Source: Pseudocercospora fijiensis CIRAD86 (lineage: Eukaryota > Ascomycota > Dothideomycetes > Mycosphaerellales > Mycosphaerellaceae). From it: DNA of 64,000 bases. The translations under genes and the position numbers were made by a program. Shown here piece by piece: positions 11,700-23,800 of this stretch; the first letter of the stretch is position 1, and each line of letters begins with the position of its first letter. The notes beneath the pieces were generated by a model. That model did not search any database. It saw nothing but the letters and a program-made list of their open reading frames with translations, and had not been told where the DNA came from. The stretch is from the NCBI RefSeq assembly GCF_000340215.1, contig NW_006921541.1, positions 1,523,527-1,587,526 of the forward strand. The letters are read 5' to 3'.

Positions 11700-14600
11700 G
11701 ATTCGGGCTCGGGTAGATCCGCTTCCGGCGGCGATGCCTACGTTAGTATTATTACCGAGATTCGTACACTAGGTGATCGTTATACTATTATGCTCGCTAT
11801 CGCTTCGAGCATTCGTCTCCTTAGTATAGAGCCTAGAAACTAGCCTTGTCGTACGGAGCGGCGTACCTCTAGATATAACCTATTCAAGCTACATTAACTT
11901 ATAGCGCAGATTGCCAGTCTTACAACCGCGCTATAGCGTTTCCCGAAGAGCGCCCAGAAGCAGCAAGGATATCCTCGTAGGACCTGTAGCTAGTGTTTCC
12001 AATATAACTAGTAAATACGACTCGGTTGCCCTTCTAGTTAGCGATAGTTCCTTCCTAGGAGCTATCGTCGCAGTTGCGCTAGACACCCCGGGTTATGCGA
12101 GACTATAGTCGACCTAGAATAATTAGCGTATTCGGGTTAGCGGCAATCTAGAAGGTAAAGGAAAAGCATATGCCGAAAGCGTCTACTATAACATTATAGC
12201 AGGTACCTACTAGCGCAACCTCCCTATTTACTCCCTATATACTAAGGGAAATATCTCTATTTATTAGCAGTCGGAGCTGTTTAGCCTAGCGCTTACTTAT
12301 AATAAGTAACTCTAAACCGTTATTAAGCATTGCTAGCAACTACTAACTATAGCTTCCGATAGTAACTTAAATATAGATAGCGGGAACGACGGTAAAGGAA
12401 CGGGTAACTGCGGAAAGGTCTACATTATTAGAAATAGAGTAAAGTTCCTTAGGTCGAGGAGGTCCTACTCGACCGATTTGTTAGCTAGTAAATCGGATAG
12501 CCTTAATAGAAACTAAAACCGAAGTAGAGTCGGCATTATTATTATCCCCTCGGCCTATCTCCTTAATCCCCTCTTCGTTAGCATTATCGATAGTCTCCTA
12601 GCTCTCGTAGGTTACTAATTCGCCTTCTACTAACTCCTAGGCCCCTAAAAATTTAGGAAGGAACTATAGGGAAGAGACGTCGATATAGTCCTCTCGCCCC
12701 TATTTACGTCGGAGGGCTGCAAGGTCTTTTATAAAGGTTGCATCGTTAGGAATCCGGCTCTAGAACAGGTTAGTAGGCAAACCGTATACTAGAAGCTCCC
12801 CTATAGACACGTTAGACTTAAGGTCTAGGAACTATAAAGCCTAGAAGAGAGCATTTGCCTTTATATCGTAGGAGTTAGTAGGCCCGGTACTATACTTCTT
12901 TATGTACCTATCAAAGCGAAAGCTCTTTAGGTCGGCTAACTTTCGTTTGTAGGCCGGCGGGTTAGCTAGGCCTAGGGTACTACTAAGGTCGGTAGTATTA
13001 TCCTCTATATCGATATCCGGAGTCTCTAGGACCTCCGGAGAGGCTATACTAGTTCGGGTTACACGGTCTTCGGCTGTCTAGAGTGTCTTAGTCTTAGCGA
13101 CTAAATCTCGCTATTTCTTAGCCTTATTAGCTGCCTGCTTCTTAAGTATCCTAGTAGGGGCTGCCGCACTAGGGCGGGTAGGGTTCTACGGGCTCTTACC
13201 CTTGCCCTAGGACTAGGTTTAGGACCTTATAGCAGCGTAGACATCTATACTGTTCTTAGTAACCGCGTAAACATTAGTAACTGCGTCCGGGTCCTAAGAC
13301 ACAAAGTTGACTTTAATAGGTTTAGTAGTACTATTACTACTCCGCTCCTTAACCTGTTTTGCCCTAACCTTCTAAGTTTCTCGTTTAGCAATAGCGGCGA
13401 GGGTACTATTCCTAGTGTCCTTAAACTCGATCTTGCTACTATACTTCTTCTCTAGAAGACTCCTAAGTTAAGGCAGCTTCGGAGCTCTACGATCCTACTC
13501 GAAGTTAATCTTGTCGCCGGTATCGGTATAGTAGAACCGACTATTTACTTGTATAACGAGCTTCCTCTTAAGAAGCTCCTTCTAGATAGGGTAGTCTAAT
13601 TAAATATGTTTGAAACCGCCGTATATCTAGCACTTGCTATCTAAGTTAGAATAGATCTTCCGTATAGTATAGACGTTAACTAAAGGGGCCTTAGGGTAGT
13701 TAGGATCGGAGACCTAGTAGACTAGTAGTATATCCTTTAGTATACTAGTATTAAGGACCTCCCTAACTCGCTATAGTGCTTTCGCATTAAGGTTGAGCTA
13801 GGCTAGGGATTTAGCTAAGTCCGTAACGTCCTAAGAATGCTTAGTAATAGTAGGAGTTACGGTACTAGGACTACTTTGCGATTTAGGAAGAAACTTAGGC
13901 CCTCTAGTTCCTAAGGCATCGTTCCTTACCTAGGCTAAGTTATTCCGGTCCTCGCTATAAATAAACTTCTTTGCGTTAGCGGAGCTGTTAATATCGTCCT
14001 TAACAGCCTCTAGGACCTCTTTGTACTTCCTAAAGGTCTCGGGATTGGCTTCGCTAAGCTTATAGCGACGGAAGACACGCTTAGCCGTAGACTACGGCAA
14101 CCCTTTAAGGAGCAGCCTCGTTCTCTAAGAATTCTCGAGGTCCTACTAGTCGATACCGTCCGCTAACTTAACAAACTCGCGGACGTACTCCTTTAGGTCG
14201 TTATCTTCGGTGCGCCTCTCTATATAGAGGTTCTTAAGCTACGTACGACTGCCTTTAATACGACGGCTATCGCGATCCCGATACTCCCTTATAAAGGCCT
14301 ATTTAAAGACCTCCTAGTCGGTATTAGACTTGTCGTCCTTTTCTAGGTAGCTAACTAGGGTTCTAAGGGTTCGGTAAAGCTTAGTAATAGTAGTCCTCGT
14401 AAGGGACCGGACCTTGTACTAGTCCGACTCCTCTTCGAGTCTATACTCGGCTAAGTTGTCCCTAAAGCGTTCTACGTGCGCCGTAGCGTTCTACCCTTCG
14501 AATAAAGGGTTCCTACTGCTTCCTAGCTCTAGCGGGCGACGCCTGTTCTAACGGAGAAGGTTAGTTTGCCCTTGAATTATCTTTATAACGACATTATAGA

Positions 14601-14760
14601 GAGCCTCGGGCGTAGAAGGCTCGATAGCCCCTAGGTCGATAGCGCTTATAATAACTAGTCGTCGCCTGATTTCTTCGTTAATAGGGTCCGGTAGGTTATT
14701 AGATTCCGAAGATTCCGCTAATTCGTAATGCTCGCTTTCGCTAGAGCTTATTCGATTATT
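11700..14760 (-). pseudogene. Gypsy Gag-protease remnant
   Basis: A minus-strand frame starts near 14757 with an acidic Ser-rich leader (SSSESEHYELAESSES). It runs through a helical Gag core (segments such as IREYRDRDSRR and LKEYVREFVKLADGI) to a decayed zinc knuckle that reads CQIYGGFKHI. Towards 12,300 there is a retropepsin-like segment in which LDSG-type residues read MLNNGLELLIIS. Breaks are nearly all TAG. Gag would package element RNA, and the protease would process the polyprotein. Nothing here is functional. The palindromes at 14886-14912 and 11648-11674 bound the frame. Confidence 0.65.
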
Positions 14761-14885
14761 ATAAAGTAGTTAAAACGAAATAATTTGAAATATAACGCTA
14801 TAGGAAAGTGTTTTTAGTATATGTTGTAGGTTTGGTTTGTTTCGATATTGCTATGCGAGAAAATAGTGTGCTAGGCTGTTTTCTT

Positions 14886-14912
14886 CTAATGTTACCCCTA
14901 GGGTAGCATTAG
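14886..14912. repeat. 27-bp palindrome, copy 5
   Basis: The left arm is CTAATGTTACCCC and the right arm GGGTAGCATTAG around TA. It lies in the leader between the 5' LTR and Gag. The right arm is identical to that of copy 4. Confidence 0.75.
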
Positions 14913-15584
14913 AGTTTGGCCTCCTAGGGGTCGCTTAGACACCCCTAGGAGCTTTAATTTAGTAAATTTAGACAAAAGCCGCTCGGAGGAAGGAACTACA
15001 ATCTCTATTTATACCTGGATCCTAGAAACCAGCCGCTTTACTAACTATTGTTATCTCTTTTAGCTAGGCGGGGGGCGGGGACTTTCTTTTTCTAGTAGAA
15101 GGCTAAGTACTGTCCGAACGAGGCAGCGAATCCCGAAGCAATCTACCCGGTTAATAGGGGAACTGCCTAGGTATCCGACCTATAATCTAGAAATTGCTAT
15201 CGTATAGATAGTCTTAGCAAACCAAGCAAGGCCGATAGGTAATTAGTCTATCTCCTCCTTAGGCAGGCGGTAGCTTATCTCGAGTAAGCGGTGCTAAATA
15301 GGTCTTCGACCCGGAGCCGAGTCCTTAGAAGCTAGCTATAGTTATAGACTAGGCCCTAAGCTGTAACAGTCCTAAGGGTTTGCAGCTTTTCGGGGTTAAA
15401 GCGATGCCCTCGTTAAGAGGTTTCTTTGCTTGTCGTAACGGCCCCTCGAGATACTTCGGTATCGTCCGTATCGTAGGCTCTTATCGTACCTTCGCTTCGG
15501 TTATAGCTATTCGTGCCTAGAGACTACCTTCAATACACCCGAACCTGTTAGATATAAAGAGATAGCCCTACCTTCGGCTCTAAT

Positions 15585-15856
15585 AAAGGACGGAAACTAA
15601 CACTACTACTACTACTTATAGTAATAGTATAGGCTACTAAGGGTAATATAACCTATAGCAATATAGGCAGCTATGTTCAGCAAGATAGGATAACGAGACT
15701 GTCGCTTAGGCTAATAACTAGAGCCCTATAATATAGGCATTGTAGAAGTATAATATAAACAATGTGCTATACGAGGTTAATGCTCTATCTATAATATAGA
15801 AGGAGGCCTCTTATATAGGCTCAAAACTAGCCTATAGGTGTAGGGCCGGTTACTAG
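15585..15856 (-). repeat. 5' LTR of the Gypsy element
   Basis: This is the direct-repeat partner of 3593-3864. The minus-strand sequence just past it gives the candidate primer site. The flank at 15857-15861 is CTAAT, matching 3588-3592. Confidence 0.82.
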
Positions 15857-15861
15857 CTAAT

Positions 15862-16945
15862 ACTAAGAAAGAGATAGAGCTTCGCTGCCTTTACGATAAG
15901 ATTCCTCGGATTTAGCGGAAGTTCTAGAATAACTATCTACGCGAATAATACGGTATATATCTACGCAAAGTCGTCCTTCGCTATCTCGGTAAGGATAAGG
16001 TAGTATATACCTAGCAACTACTAGTAGTAGAAGATTGCTATAATATCTATAACCTAGAACTAGACGCTCTTTATATCGATATACCTCTAGAGGGTATTAC
16101 TCCCCCGAAATTTAAGGCTCCGAGAGCCGGCACTCGTTTAGCAATTAGATTTAGTATACTAAAGGATTAGATATTAAAGCGGCCTGCCCTTTAGTATCTA
16201 GATTAGTTAAGCTATATTCGATTCGACCTTCTATCGACTAAGATTATAGACGATCCGATTCTAGCTAATATCGCTAATATCTTTACTACCGCTAACTTAG
16301 TTAATAAATAGAACGAGAGTATTACTATCGATTAGGATCTCCTTAAGTAGAAGGCGCTAGTATTTGTAGACTAGTTCGAGAAGCTTTAGTAGTACGAGCA
16401 ACTATTCGCTATCTTTTAGCTAATCGATACTCTAAAAAGCCTTAGTCTAGAGGTATTAACTAAGTAGCGTACTATTTATAATGCGAGGAAGAAGGCCGAA
16501 GAAGATAGACAAAAGAAGGCCGAGGAAGAGGCTACTCGAGAAGCGGCTCGTAGCGCCCTAAACACACGTCTATCGGACACTATACTACTACCTATAATGC
16601 CCTTTACTCTATAGTAGCGCGCTACTGCTCTAAATAAGTTAAGAAGCGGTATTATAGGCTCTACTAGCGTATAGGCTAACCTCCTTTATAGCCGTAATAC
16701 TTAGGTATTAGGAACTCGAGGCTAGGAGCGCCTAGGCTTATCTAGTAGTCTTAGTCTACGTACTTAGCGATAGCTACCTCTATAGATTGATCCGACTGCT
16801 AAATAGGCATATACTCGAGCTAAGCGGATTCTTAGTACCGTTACTCGTACTAACGAGGAGCGAGGTCGCGTATTGCGTACTAAGCGTAGACTCTCGGAAG
16901 CGGGTCGACGTATAATAGGCTCTTAAGGTAGCTCTCCTAGCAGGC
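15862..16945 (+). pseudogene. RecQ-type helicase, C-terminal part (second segment)
   Basis: Joining ACTAAT (to 3592) with ACTAAGAAAGAG (from 15862) keeps the helicase frame open, giving NYxTNTKKEIELRCLYDKIP. This is followed by a basic segment RKFxNNYLREx and YGIYLRKVVLRYL, resembling the region after the motor in RecQ helicases. A coiled-coil stretch (KKAEEDRQKKAEEEATREAA) lies at about 16,480-16,550. After that comes an Arg-rich tail ending in SSPSRR near 16,945, where a minisatellite begins. Breaks are TAG/TAA only over long distances. I infer this is the C-terminal half of the 1760-3592 gene, and the in-frame join supports that. Confidence 0.6.
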
Positions 16946-16957
16946 GTTAATACTGCA

Positions 16958-17216
16958 ATTAGCGGTAAAATAGCGCTAGAATAGCGGTAAAATAGCGCTA
17001 GAACAGCGCTAGAAATAGCGCTAGAAATAGCGCTAGAAATAGCGCTAGAAATAGCGCTAGAAATAGCGCTAGAAATAGCGCTAGAAATAGCGCTAGAAAT
17101 AGCGCTAGAAATGGCGCTAGAAATAGCGCTAGAAATGGCGCTAGAAATAGCGCTAGAAATAGCACTAGAATAGCGCTAGAAATAGCGCTAGAAATAGTAG
17201 TAGAATAGTAGTAGAG
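16958..17216 (+). repeat. 12-bp minisatellite (AGAAATAGCGCT)n
   Basis: About 18 tandem copies of a 12-bp unit containing the hexamer AGCGCT, with occasional 11-bp and point variants. Shorter echoes of the unit recur near 17480-17520 and 17895-17930. It lies directly after the helicase frame. Confidence 0.85.
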
Positions 17217-17344
17217 TTAGCATTAACAAGATCCGTTATAGCTACCCTTCTATTATGTCCTTATAAGCTCGCTAAGTCCTCGTCGCCGACTACAATCTCC
17301 TCGTCCGACTCGTTATTATCTATCGGTTCGTTAGGCCTATTTAG

Positions 17345-17930
17345 TTCTACGAGAGGTAGCTAAGCTGCTTCTACGAGAGCTAGCCTAGTTAAGCTGCTTT
17401 TGCGAGAGTAGGCGTATAATACCTAGTTAAGCTGCTTCTACGAGAGCTAGCCTAGTTAAGCTACTTTAGCTGCTTCTGCGAGAGCTAGCGCTAGAATTAG
17501 CACTAGAATTAGCGCTAGAATTAGCTAGCCTAGTTAAGCTGCTTCTACGAGAGCTAGCGTATAATACCTAGTTAAGTTGCTTCTATAAGAGCTAGCGTAT
17601 AATATATAATACCTAGTTTAGCTGCTTCTACGAGAGCTAGCGTATAATACCTAGTTAAGCTACTTCTACGAGAGCTAGCGTATAGTAGTGCCTAGTTTAG
17701 CTGCTTCTGCGAGAGCTAGCGTATAATACCTAGTTTAGCTACTTCTGCGAGAGCTAGCGTAGAATACCTAGTTTAGCTACTTCTACGAGAGCTAGCGTAT
17801 AGTAGTGCCTAGTTTAGCTACTTCTACGAGAGCTAGCCTAGTTGAGTTGCTTCTACGTATAGTAGTGCCTAGTTTAGCTACTTCTGCGAGAGCTAGCGCT
17901 AGAATTAGTACTAGAGATAGCGCTAGAGAT
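17345..17930 (+). repeat. Minisatellite with a unit of about 37 bp
   Basis: More than ten irregular copies of a unit built around TAGCTGCTTCTACGAGAG and CTAGCGTATAATACC. Copy lengths vary, and the variants are mostly transitions. No coding frame was recognised. Confidence 0.8.
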
Positions 17931-17939
17931 AGCATTTAA

Positions 17940-18065
17940 TAAGGTCCTTCCTTACTACCCTTCTATTATATCCTTATAAGCTCGCTAAGCCGGCTTTTCT
18001 ATTATATCCTTATAAGCTCGCTAAGCCGGCTTTTCTATTATGTCCTTATAAGCTCGCTAAGCAGG
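17940..18065 (+). repeat. Tandem repeat of about 43 bp
   Basis: Three near-identical copies of a unit containing TATTATRTCCTTATAAGCTC and GCTAAGCCGGCTT. A single related copy occurs at 17251-17280. Confidence 0.7.
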
Positions 18066-18079
18066 CTATCTATCGTGTC

Positions 18080-18700
18080 CTTTACGACGAGGGTTTACAG
18101 ATAGTCGTAGGTATCGATAGTATATAAGAGCTAGGCGAGAAGCGTAAATTCGAGGAAGCGATAAGGATACCGAGTCCCGCTAAGACCCCGGATTTGGTAT
18201 AGCAGAGCGCTTAATTAGTAGGATTAAACGTTATAGCTGCTTCCTTCCGCGTATTTATAATACCGACTTTCACGACTTTTATAATAGTATTACTAATATA
18301 GCGAGATACGTCGATTTAGCGCGTTTCTAGCAAATAGCGCTAACAAAAGTGTCTAATACGATAACGATAGCCGCCTTAGGCACTAAGAACCGCCTCCGAA
18401 ACCCGAGAAGTTGCTAATACTAGCGATACTAGCGACACTAGCGATACTAGCGACACTAGCGATACTAGTACTATACTTATTATACCGCAGCTATTAGTAC
18501 TATAATATATACGGCAAGGATAGATACGTAGGGCGATAATATATATCGAGCGCTCGTAAAAGTACCCTTCGAGAAGCTACGATAGCCCTCTTATGTTAAC
18601 GCCCTCTATTGCTTAGACTCTCCCTAGAACGATTATTCCGATAACTAGTTACTATATAAGGTAGAGAAAACGAATAGTAGCGTCCGGGGATCTAATTAAC
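18080..18700 (+). other. Coding-like RIP-degraded stretch
   Basis: A plus-strand frame broken mainly by TAG shows protein-like composition. It includes ELGEKRKFEEAIRIPSPAKTP and a Thr-Ser-Asp repeat (18418-18470; (GATACTAGC)(GACACTAGC) units). It could be a further domain of the helicase gene or a separate ORF. I cannot assign it. Confidence 0.35.
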
Positions 18701-19246
18701 TAGCAGTACTAAGCGGCTATAGAAGCATATACTCCGAAGTATACTAGTATTATATATAGCCTATATACTACGCGTAATGCGTAACAATTAACGCATTCTA
18801 TTACTAACTATAGTACGTATAGCCGAAGACAAGGTATATAGGACGGGACTTATTAAGCGAAACAATAACAGCTTATTCGCTAAAGCGACACTTATTAGTA
18901 CCTAGACAATAATAGAGTATAACCGCGCCCTTAGTATTAGAGACACTATAAAAAAAAGGTTATCGAGCGCGTTGTAGTCGTATAGCAATATTAATACGCT
19001 TACTAGAAGAGAAGGCGTACTATAGTCGGATAATAGTCTTAATACGTAAAGGGCTATAGTCGTATAGCAGTACTATAGTCGTATAGTAGTAAAGACTAAG
19101 ACTAAGACTAAGACTAAGCGCCTTCGGGCTTAAGTATACTAGAGGCCCTTACGCACTAAGGTTATTATAACTAATAGTCCTAACGAAGGCGTTACGCCGA
19201 CTTAACTAGATACGCGTATGTTATCCTATAAAGAATCCAAACGTAG

Positions 19247-19563
19247 GAAGCCTATAGCCGCTACTTAAGGTATACCTTACTAAAGAGTTTTTACCGAGTT
19301 AGGCCTAGCCGCTACTTAAGGTGTACCTTACTAAAGAGTTTTTACCGAGTTAGGCCTAGCCGCTACTTAAGGTATACCTTACTAAAGAGTTTTTACCGAG
19401 TTAGACCTATAGCAATACTACGAACCTATTAACCTACTTAGTCTATTAACCTACTTAGTAGGAGAGTCGCTATCGAGCCGCTACTTAAGGTATACCTTAC
19501 TAAAGAGTTTTTACCGAGTTAGACCGTTAGCCGCATTATAGGTGTACCTTACTAAAGAGTTTT
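19247..19563 (+). repeat. Minisatellite with a unit of about 55 bp
   Basis: Five copies share GCCGCTACTTAAGGTATACC followed by TTACTAAAGAGTTTTTACCG. The first three are contiguous; the others are spaced by diverged sequence. The last copy carries small changes (GCCGCATTATAGGTG). Confidence 0.85.
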
Positions 19564-20279
19564 TACCTCCGCTAATCTATCTGAGACCTCTATAGTTTAT
19601 ACTAAGACTGCGATATTCTAATAAAACTATGCTCTTTCGGTTAAATGCGCAGTCGACGCCCGCTAAAGCTATAGTATATCTACTCGCTAGGAGCACCTAC
19701 TCGCTAGGAGCACCTACTCGCTAGAAGAGTCGCCTTTATAACGTCTTACTCGGCAAAGCCTATTAGAGACCTTAAAAGAAGGACTAAACAAACTCTACCG
19801 ATCGAGGAACCTTAACTATTAGATAAGCGGCTCTATCGGTAGTAAGCCGCAGAACTAGTAAGAAATAGTATTAATCGCTATAGAGCTACCTATATGCGAC
19901 AAAGAGGTATCGATACTGTTACTATTAGAAGCCGATAGCTAGTATATTGCTAGGGGTATTAGTATGTTAGTATATTAGTATATTAGTATATATAGAAGAA
20001 GAAGAAGAAGTTAAACTAGGAAGCGTAGGTCTATATTAGCGCATCGTAGGTAAGGTTTGCCTCTACTAATAGGATTGCGCTATTTACGCTATAATAGTAA
20101 GGCAACAATAACGGCTATATATTATTGCACTTTTAACGCAATAGCCGCCGACTACTACTAGTTAAATGCCTAAGGCTAGAATTGCTAGTAGTTCTCGAAA
20201 TTACTAGAGGCCTCCTTTAGTATTAGGCGCTCTAAATTCATATAGGAACTAAGTCTAAAGCGAAGCTAATAGTAGGGAC

Positions 20280-20800
20280 CTCTACTCTAACTAAGACTCC
20301 GACTGCCGCTAGTTAGAGTAACGCTAGTTATTAAGCTATTATCGTACGCCCGCATCCCCGACGAGGTACGTACTCTAGTCTACTAGGCGTATACTCTAGT
20401 CTACCGCTACTACTTCGCTACTAGGTACGTACTCTAGTCTACCGCTACTACTTCGCCGCTAACCGCTAGTTAGAGCAACGCTAGTTATTAAGCTATTATC
20501 GTACGCCCGTATCCCCGACGAGGTACGTAATCTAGTCTACTACCGACGAGGTATATAATTTAGTCTACTACTACTACTTCGCTACTAGGCGCGCACTCTA
20601 GTCTATAGAGCTATTAGCTATTAAGCTATTATCGTACGCCTAGCCTAGCTAGCTATTAAGCTATTATCGTATGCCTAGCCTAGCTAGCTATTAAGTAATT
20701 ATCGTACGCCTAGCTAAACTCTTCGACTTTATAAGCACCTCCGACGAGGTATATACTCTAGTCTACCGCTACTACTTCGCCGCTAACCGCCTAGTTAACG
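20280..20800 (+). repeat. Complex tandem repeat
   Basis: Interspersed copies of ACGAGGTACGTACTCTAGTC, CCGCTACTACTTCGCC and TAAGCTATTATCGTACGCC in irregular order. It separates the helicase side of the element from the converging DUF6589-like ORF. Confidence 0.7.
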
Positions 20801-20899
20801 GGGCTATCGTTGTCGGCGGCAAGCGTACTTAGAAGATAAAGCTAGTACCTAAGAGATAAAGCTAGTAAGGAAGGCCTAGATAGTAGATATAGTAGGTTA

Positions 20900-23800
20900 G
20901 ATTACTATAAACGAATATAAAAGCTATATTTATTTATTCCTTAGTCGCTACAACCGCTACCCTTATCTATATCTTAGTTACCGCCTATTGCATCGACTAC
21001 TTTAACCTCTATATCGATAAGCTAAGTCTATCTATTAGTACGTTAGATAGTATCGACCTACTTAGAGTCGGTCTTATCGATAGTAGCACCCTATATATTG
21101 CTACGATTAGTCGTAGCCTTACGACTAGCCTTAGCAGCCTCTATATCCTCTACGACCGTATTCGTAATAGTAGAACGACCTTCGAAGTACTCCTTATTGC
21201 TTTAGTTAAATATAGCGACCTTCTCGCGGATCTAATCGCTACTAAGCTACTAGATATCGTCCGATATATACCTACCGTTAGACCCCGCAGTAGTCCGGGT
21301 TGGTTTGGTTTGGTTTGCCAAGCCGAAATTCTGGTTTGGTTTGGTTTAGTTTGCTAAGGAACCGGTGCACGGACCGGTTTGCCGGCCACGTGCCGGCTAC
21401 AGACAAAAACCTAACCCAAAACACGTCTAAACAGCCCGAAATACAGATGCAATCGTATAGATAGGGCCCCCGGACCCGATCCGAGGTCGTCGCATGTCGT
21501 CGTATGTCGTCGCATATCGTCGCAGTTTAGTCGGATGTTCTCGGAAACCGGCTTAGACTAGCGGGGTAAAAAACCAAACCGGAACCAAACCGGAGGGGTA
21601 CCGCTAAGAAACTAAACTATATACGTTCTATAGTTCGCAAACCGAACTACTGCGGGGTCTACCTACCGTTATTGCTATACGGAGCTATAAAGCCATCCGA
21701 GAATAGCTTCTCTACGCGGCTAAAGACGTTAATAGCTATATTCTTATAGGTATAGTAACTGCTTATCTTAATACTAGTAAAGGAGGTTATTATATTACGT
21801 AGTATACGAGCCGGCTCGCGGTTAAGTACGATCTTCTTAAAGGTTGCTAGCAGGTTATAAGTCGAGTTACTAATACGATTAATGTCTTCTAAGTACTCGT
21901 AGTTATAGATCTCGAGCTACTTATCCGCCGCTATTATATAACCTTTCTTCCTATTAGTAATAATGCTAGAAGATAGAATAGCTTCTTAGAGGATATTATT
22001 ATAGCCTAGACTAAGCAGCTATCGCTTATATATTATTATCCGACTATAATTTCCCTACTTAGTACCGAGGAAACTAGGGATTAGATAGTCGACGGATCGA
22101 CGGAGATAACTAATATCTACGTTATAGACCCCGAGGCATAGGGTAAGGAATATCTTAATCTCCTATATTATCCGAGCTATAGTAGTATACTAGGCATTAG
22201 GTGCCGGCTTACTAACGCGGTGCAGTAAGCTACGCTATACCTCGATAGATAGGAGCTTCTTATAGATATCCTATACTATCTCTAGGTATTGCTAAGCGGT
22301 TAGCCTAGATAGGGCCTCCTTAACTATATCTATACGGCTCTCCTTACTAGAGATTATAACGCGGCCCTGCTTAGACAACTACTTAATAGCCGTACCGATA
22401 CTACGAGCCCGGAATATAGTCTTAAGAAGCCGAAGGATCTCGAAGAATTTTAGCTTCGTACTACTAACCTTATTCTCGCTATACTAGAATACAGTATCGC
22501 TCTTTGCTATCTAAGCGCTTAGAAGAGGCTTCCTATCGCTATTCTTATCCTAGTACGTACGTAGGATAGTAAATACACAGTTTATTATAGTATAGAACTA
22601 GGCTAGCGATATAAGGAGGCTGTTACGCTTGTCGTATAGGTCCTTATTCTCGATACTCTCGTTACGTACGCTATACCTACGTACGACGGTTATATTGTCG
22701 CTATTCTATATATATAGAGGTCCCTCTAGCCCGCTCGTAAAGTCCTTATCGCGGTCTAGGCCCTAGAACTTAAGCAGGATTTCGTCCTATATAGTATATA
22801 TACCCTTAATAGTCGCCTCGTTGTTAAAGGAAACAGGCTACGAATATACCTCTATACGGGCCGGGTCTAACTTATCGATTACTAGCTATACTAGTCGCTT
22901 TAGATTACTACTGCTATTCTCGAAAATTGCCTTTACGGTCTCTAGAAACGTATACGCAATAGCCTTATTAATATAGAAGAGCGTAGTCTTAATACTAATA
23001 TCGGAAACCTCCTCTCTATCCGGTCGTATTGCCTTATCTTTATAGATATTCTTAAAGATATTATTAGCGTTTAGCGGCTTATCGTAATAGATTATCTTCT
23101 TCTTTAGGCTACCCTTCGGAATGCGCTTATTAACGGCTATATACGAGGCATTTATAGCTACTATCTAGTTAGTATCTCTAGTAGCCTAGTCGGTACGGTT
23201 CTATATCCGATTAAAATTGTCGATAGTACTACTATACTACTTATCGGGGTAGTTATATAGCTTAGCAATTTGCGTCTCTATATAATTAGTATTCTTATCT
23301 ATTAAGATCTAGATAGTCTAATATACTAGAGTAATGTTTAGGTTGTTTAAGACCTTAATCGTACGACGACTCGCACTATTGCTAACGAGGAATATTCTAA
23401 GGGCCTTTAGAAAGAATAATACCTTAATATAAGATATAGAATATAGGACTTAAGAGGTTAGTATCGTCGTACGCTTCTATATAATATTACGCTTATCCGC
23501 GAACTTAGTCTAGTACTAGTAATAATCGCGACGTACGTTAGGTAGCAGATCCTAGCCGAGCAACTAATACTGTATAGGAGCGACCTATTAGATAGTATCG
23601 TCTATATCTCTAAGGTCGATTTCGAAGATATAGAACTCCGGTTTATATATACTAAACAAATCCTTGCTAATTAGGCTCTTTAGCTTATTACGAATAATAC
23701 GAGCACTAAATAGGCGATCTTCTAGAAAGGCATTAATAATAGCCTAGAGGTTCTTCTCGTATTGCTTAGAGCGCTTAGTAGTCTTGCGAGTTTTAGTAGA

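Larger units (their letters stand above)
3593..15856 (-). mobile_element. Gypsy-type LTR retrotransposon, 12.3 kb, RIP-degraded
   Basis: Two direct repeats of about 272-282 bp bound this element (3593-3864 and 15585-15856). The element is read on the minus strand in the order 5' LTR, Gag, protease, reverse transcriptase, RNase H, integrase, a third ORF, 3' LTR. A purine run (GAAGAAAGGGAGGGA, read on minus at about 3871-3886) sits directly before the 3' LTR, as a polypurine tract should. Next to the 5' LTR the minus strand reads TAGAGCCGAAGGTAGGG, which may be a TGG-starting primer site with TGG changed to TAG. CTAAT flanks both sides, and removing the element restores one frame in the helicase gene. 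LTR differences that I could see are all transitions, as expected from RIP. CTAAT also borders the inner LTR edges, so the exact ends are uncertain by about 5 bp. Confidence 0.8.

Noticed and set aside
16958..17930. Regular repeats as a CRISPR-like array
   Set aside because: Copies are directly tandem or irregular with no unique spacers of constant size, the sequence is eukaryotic, and no Cas-like genes are nearby. They are minisatellites.
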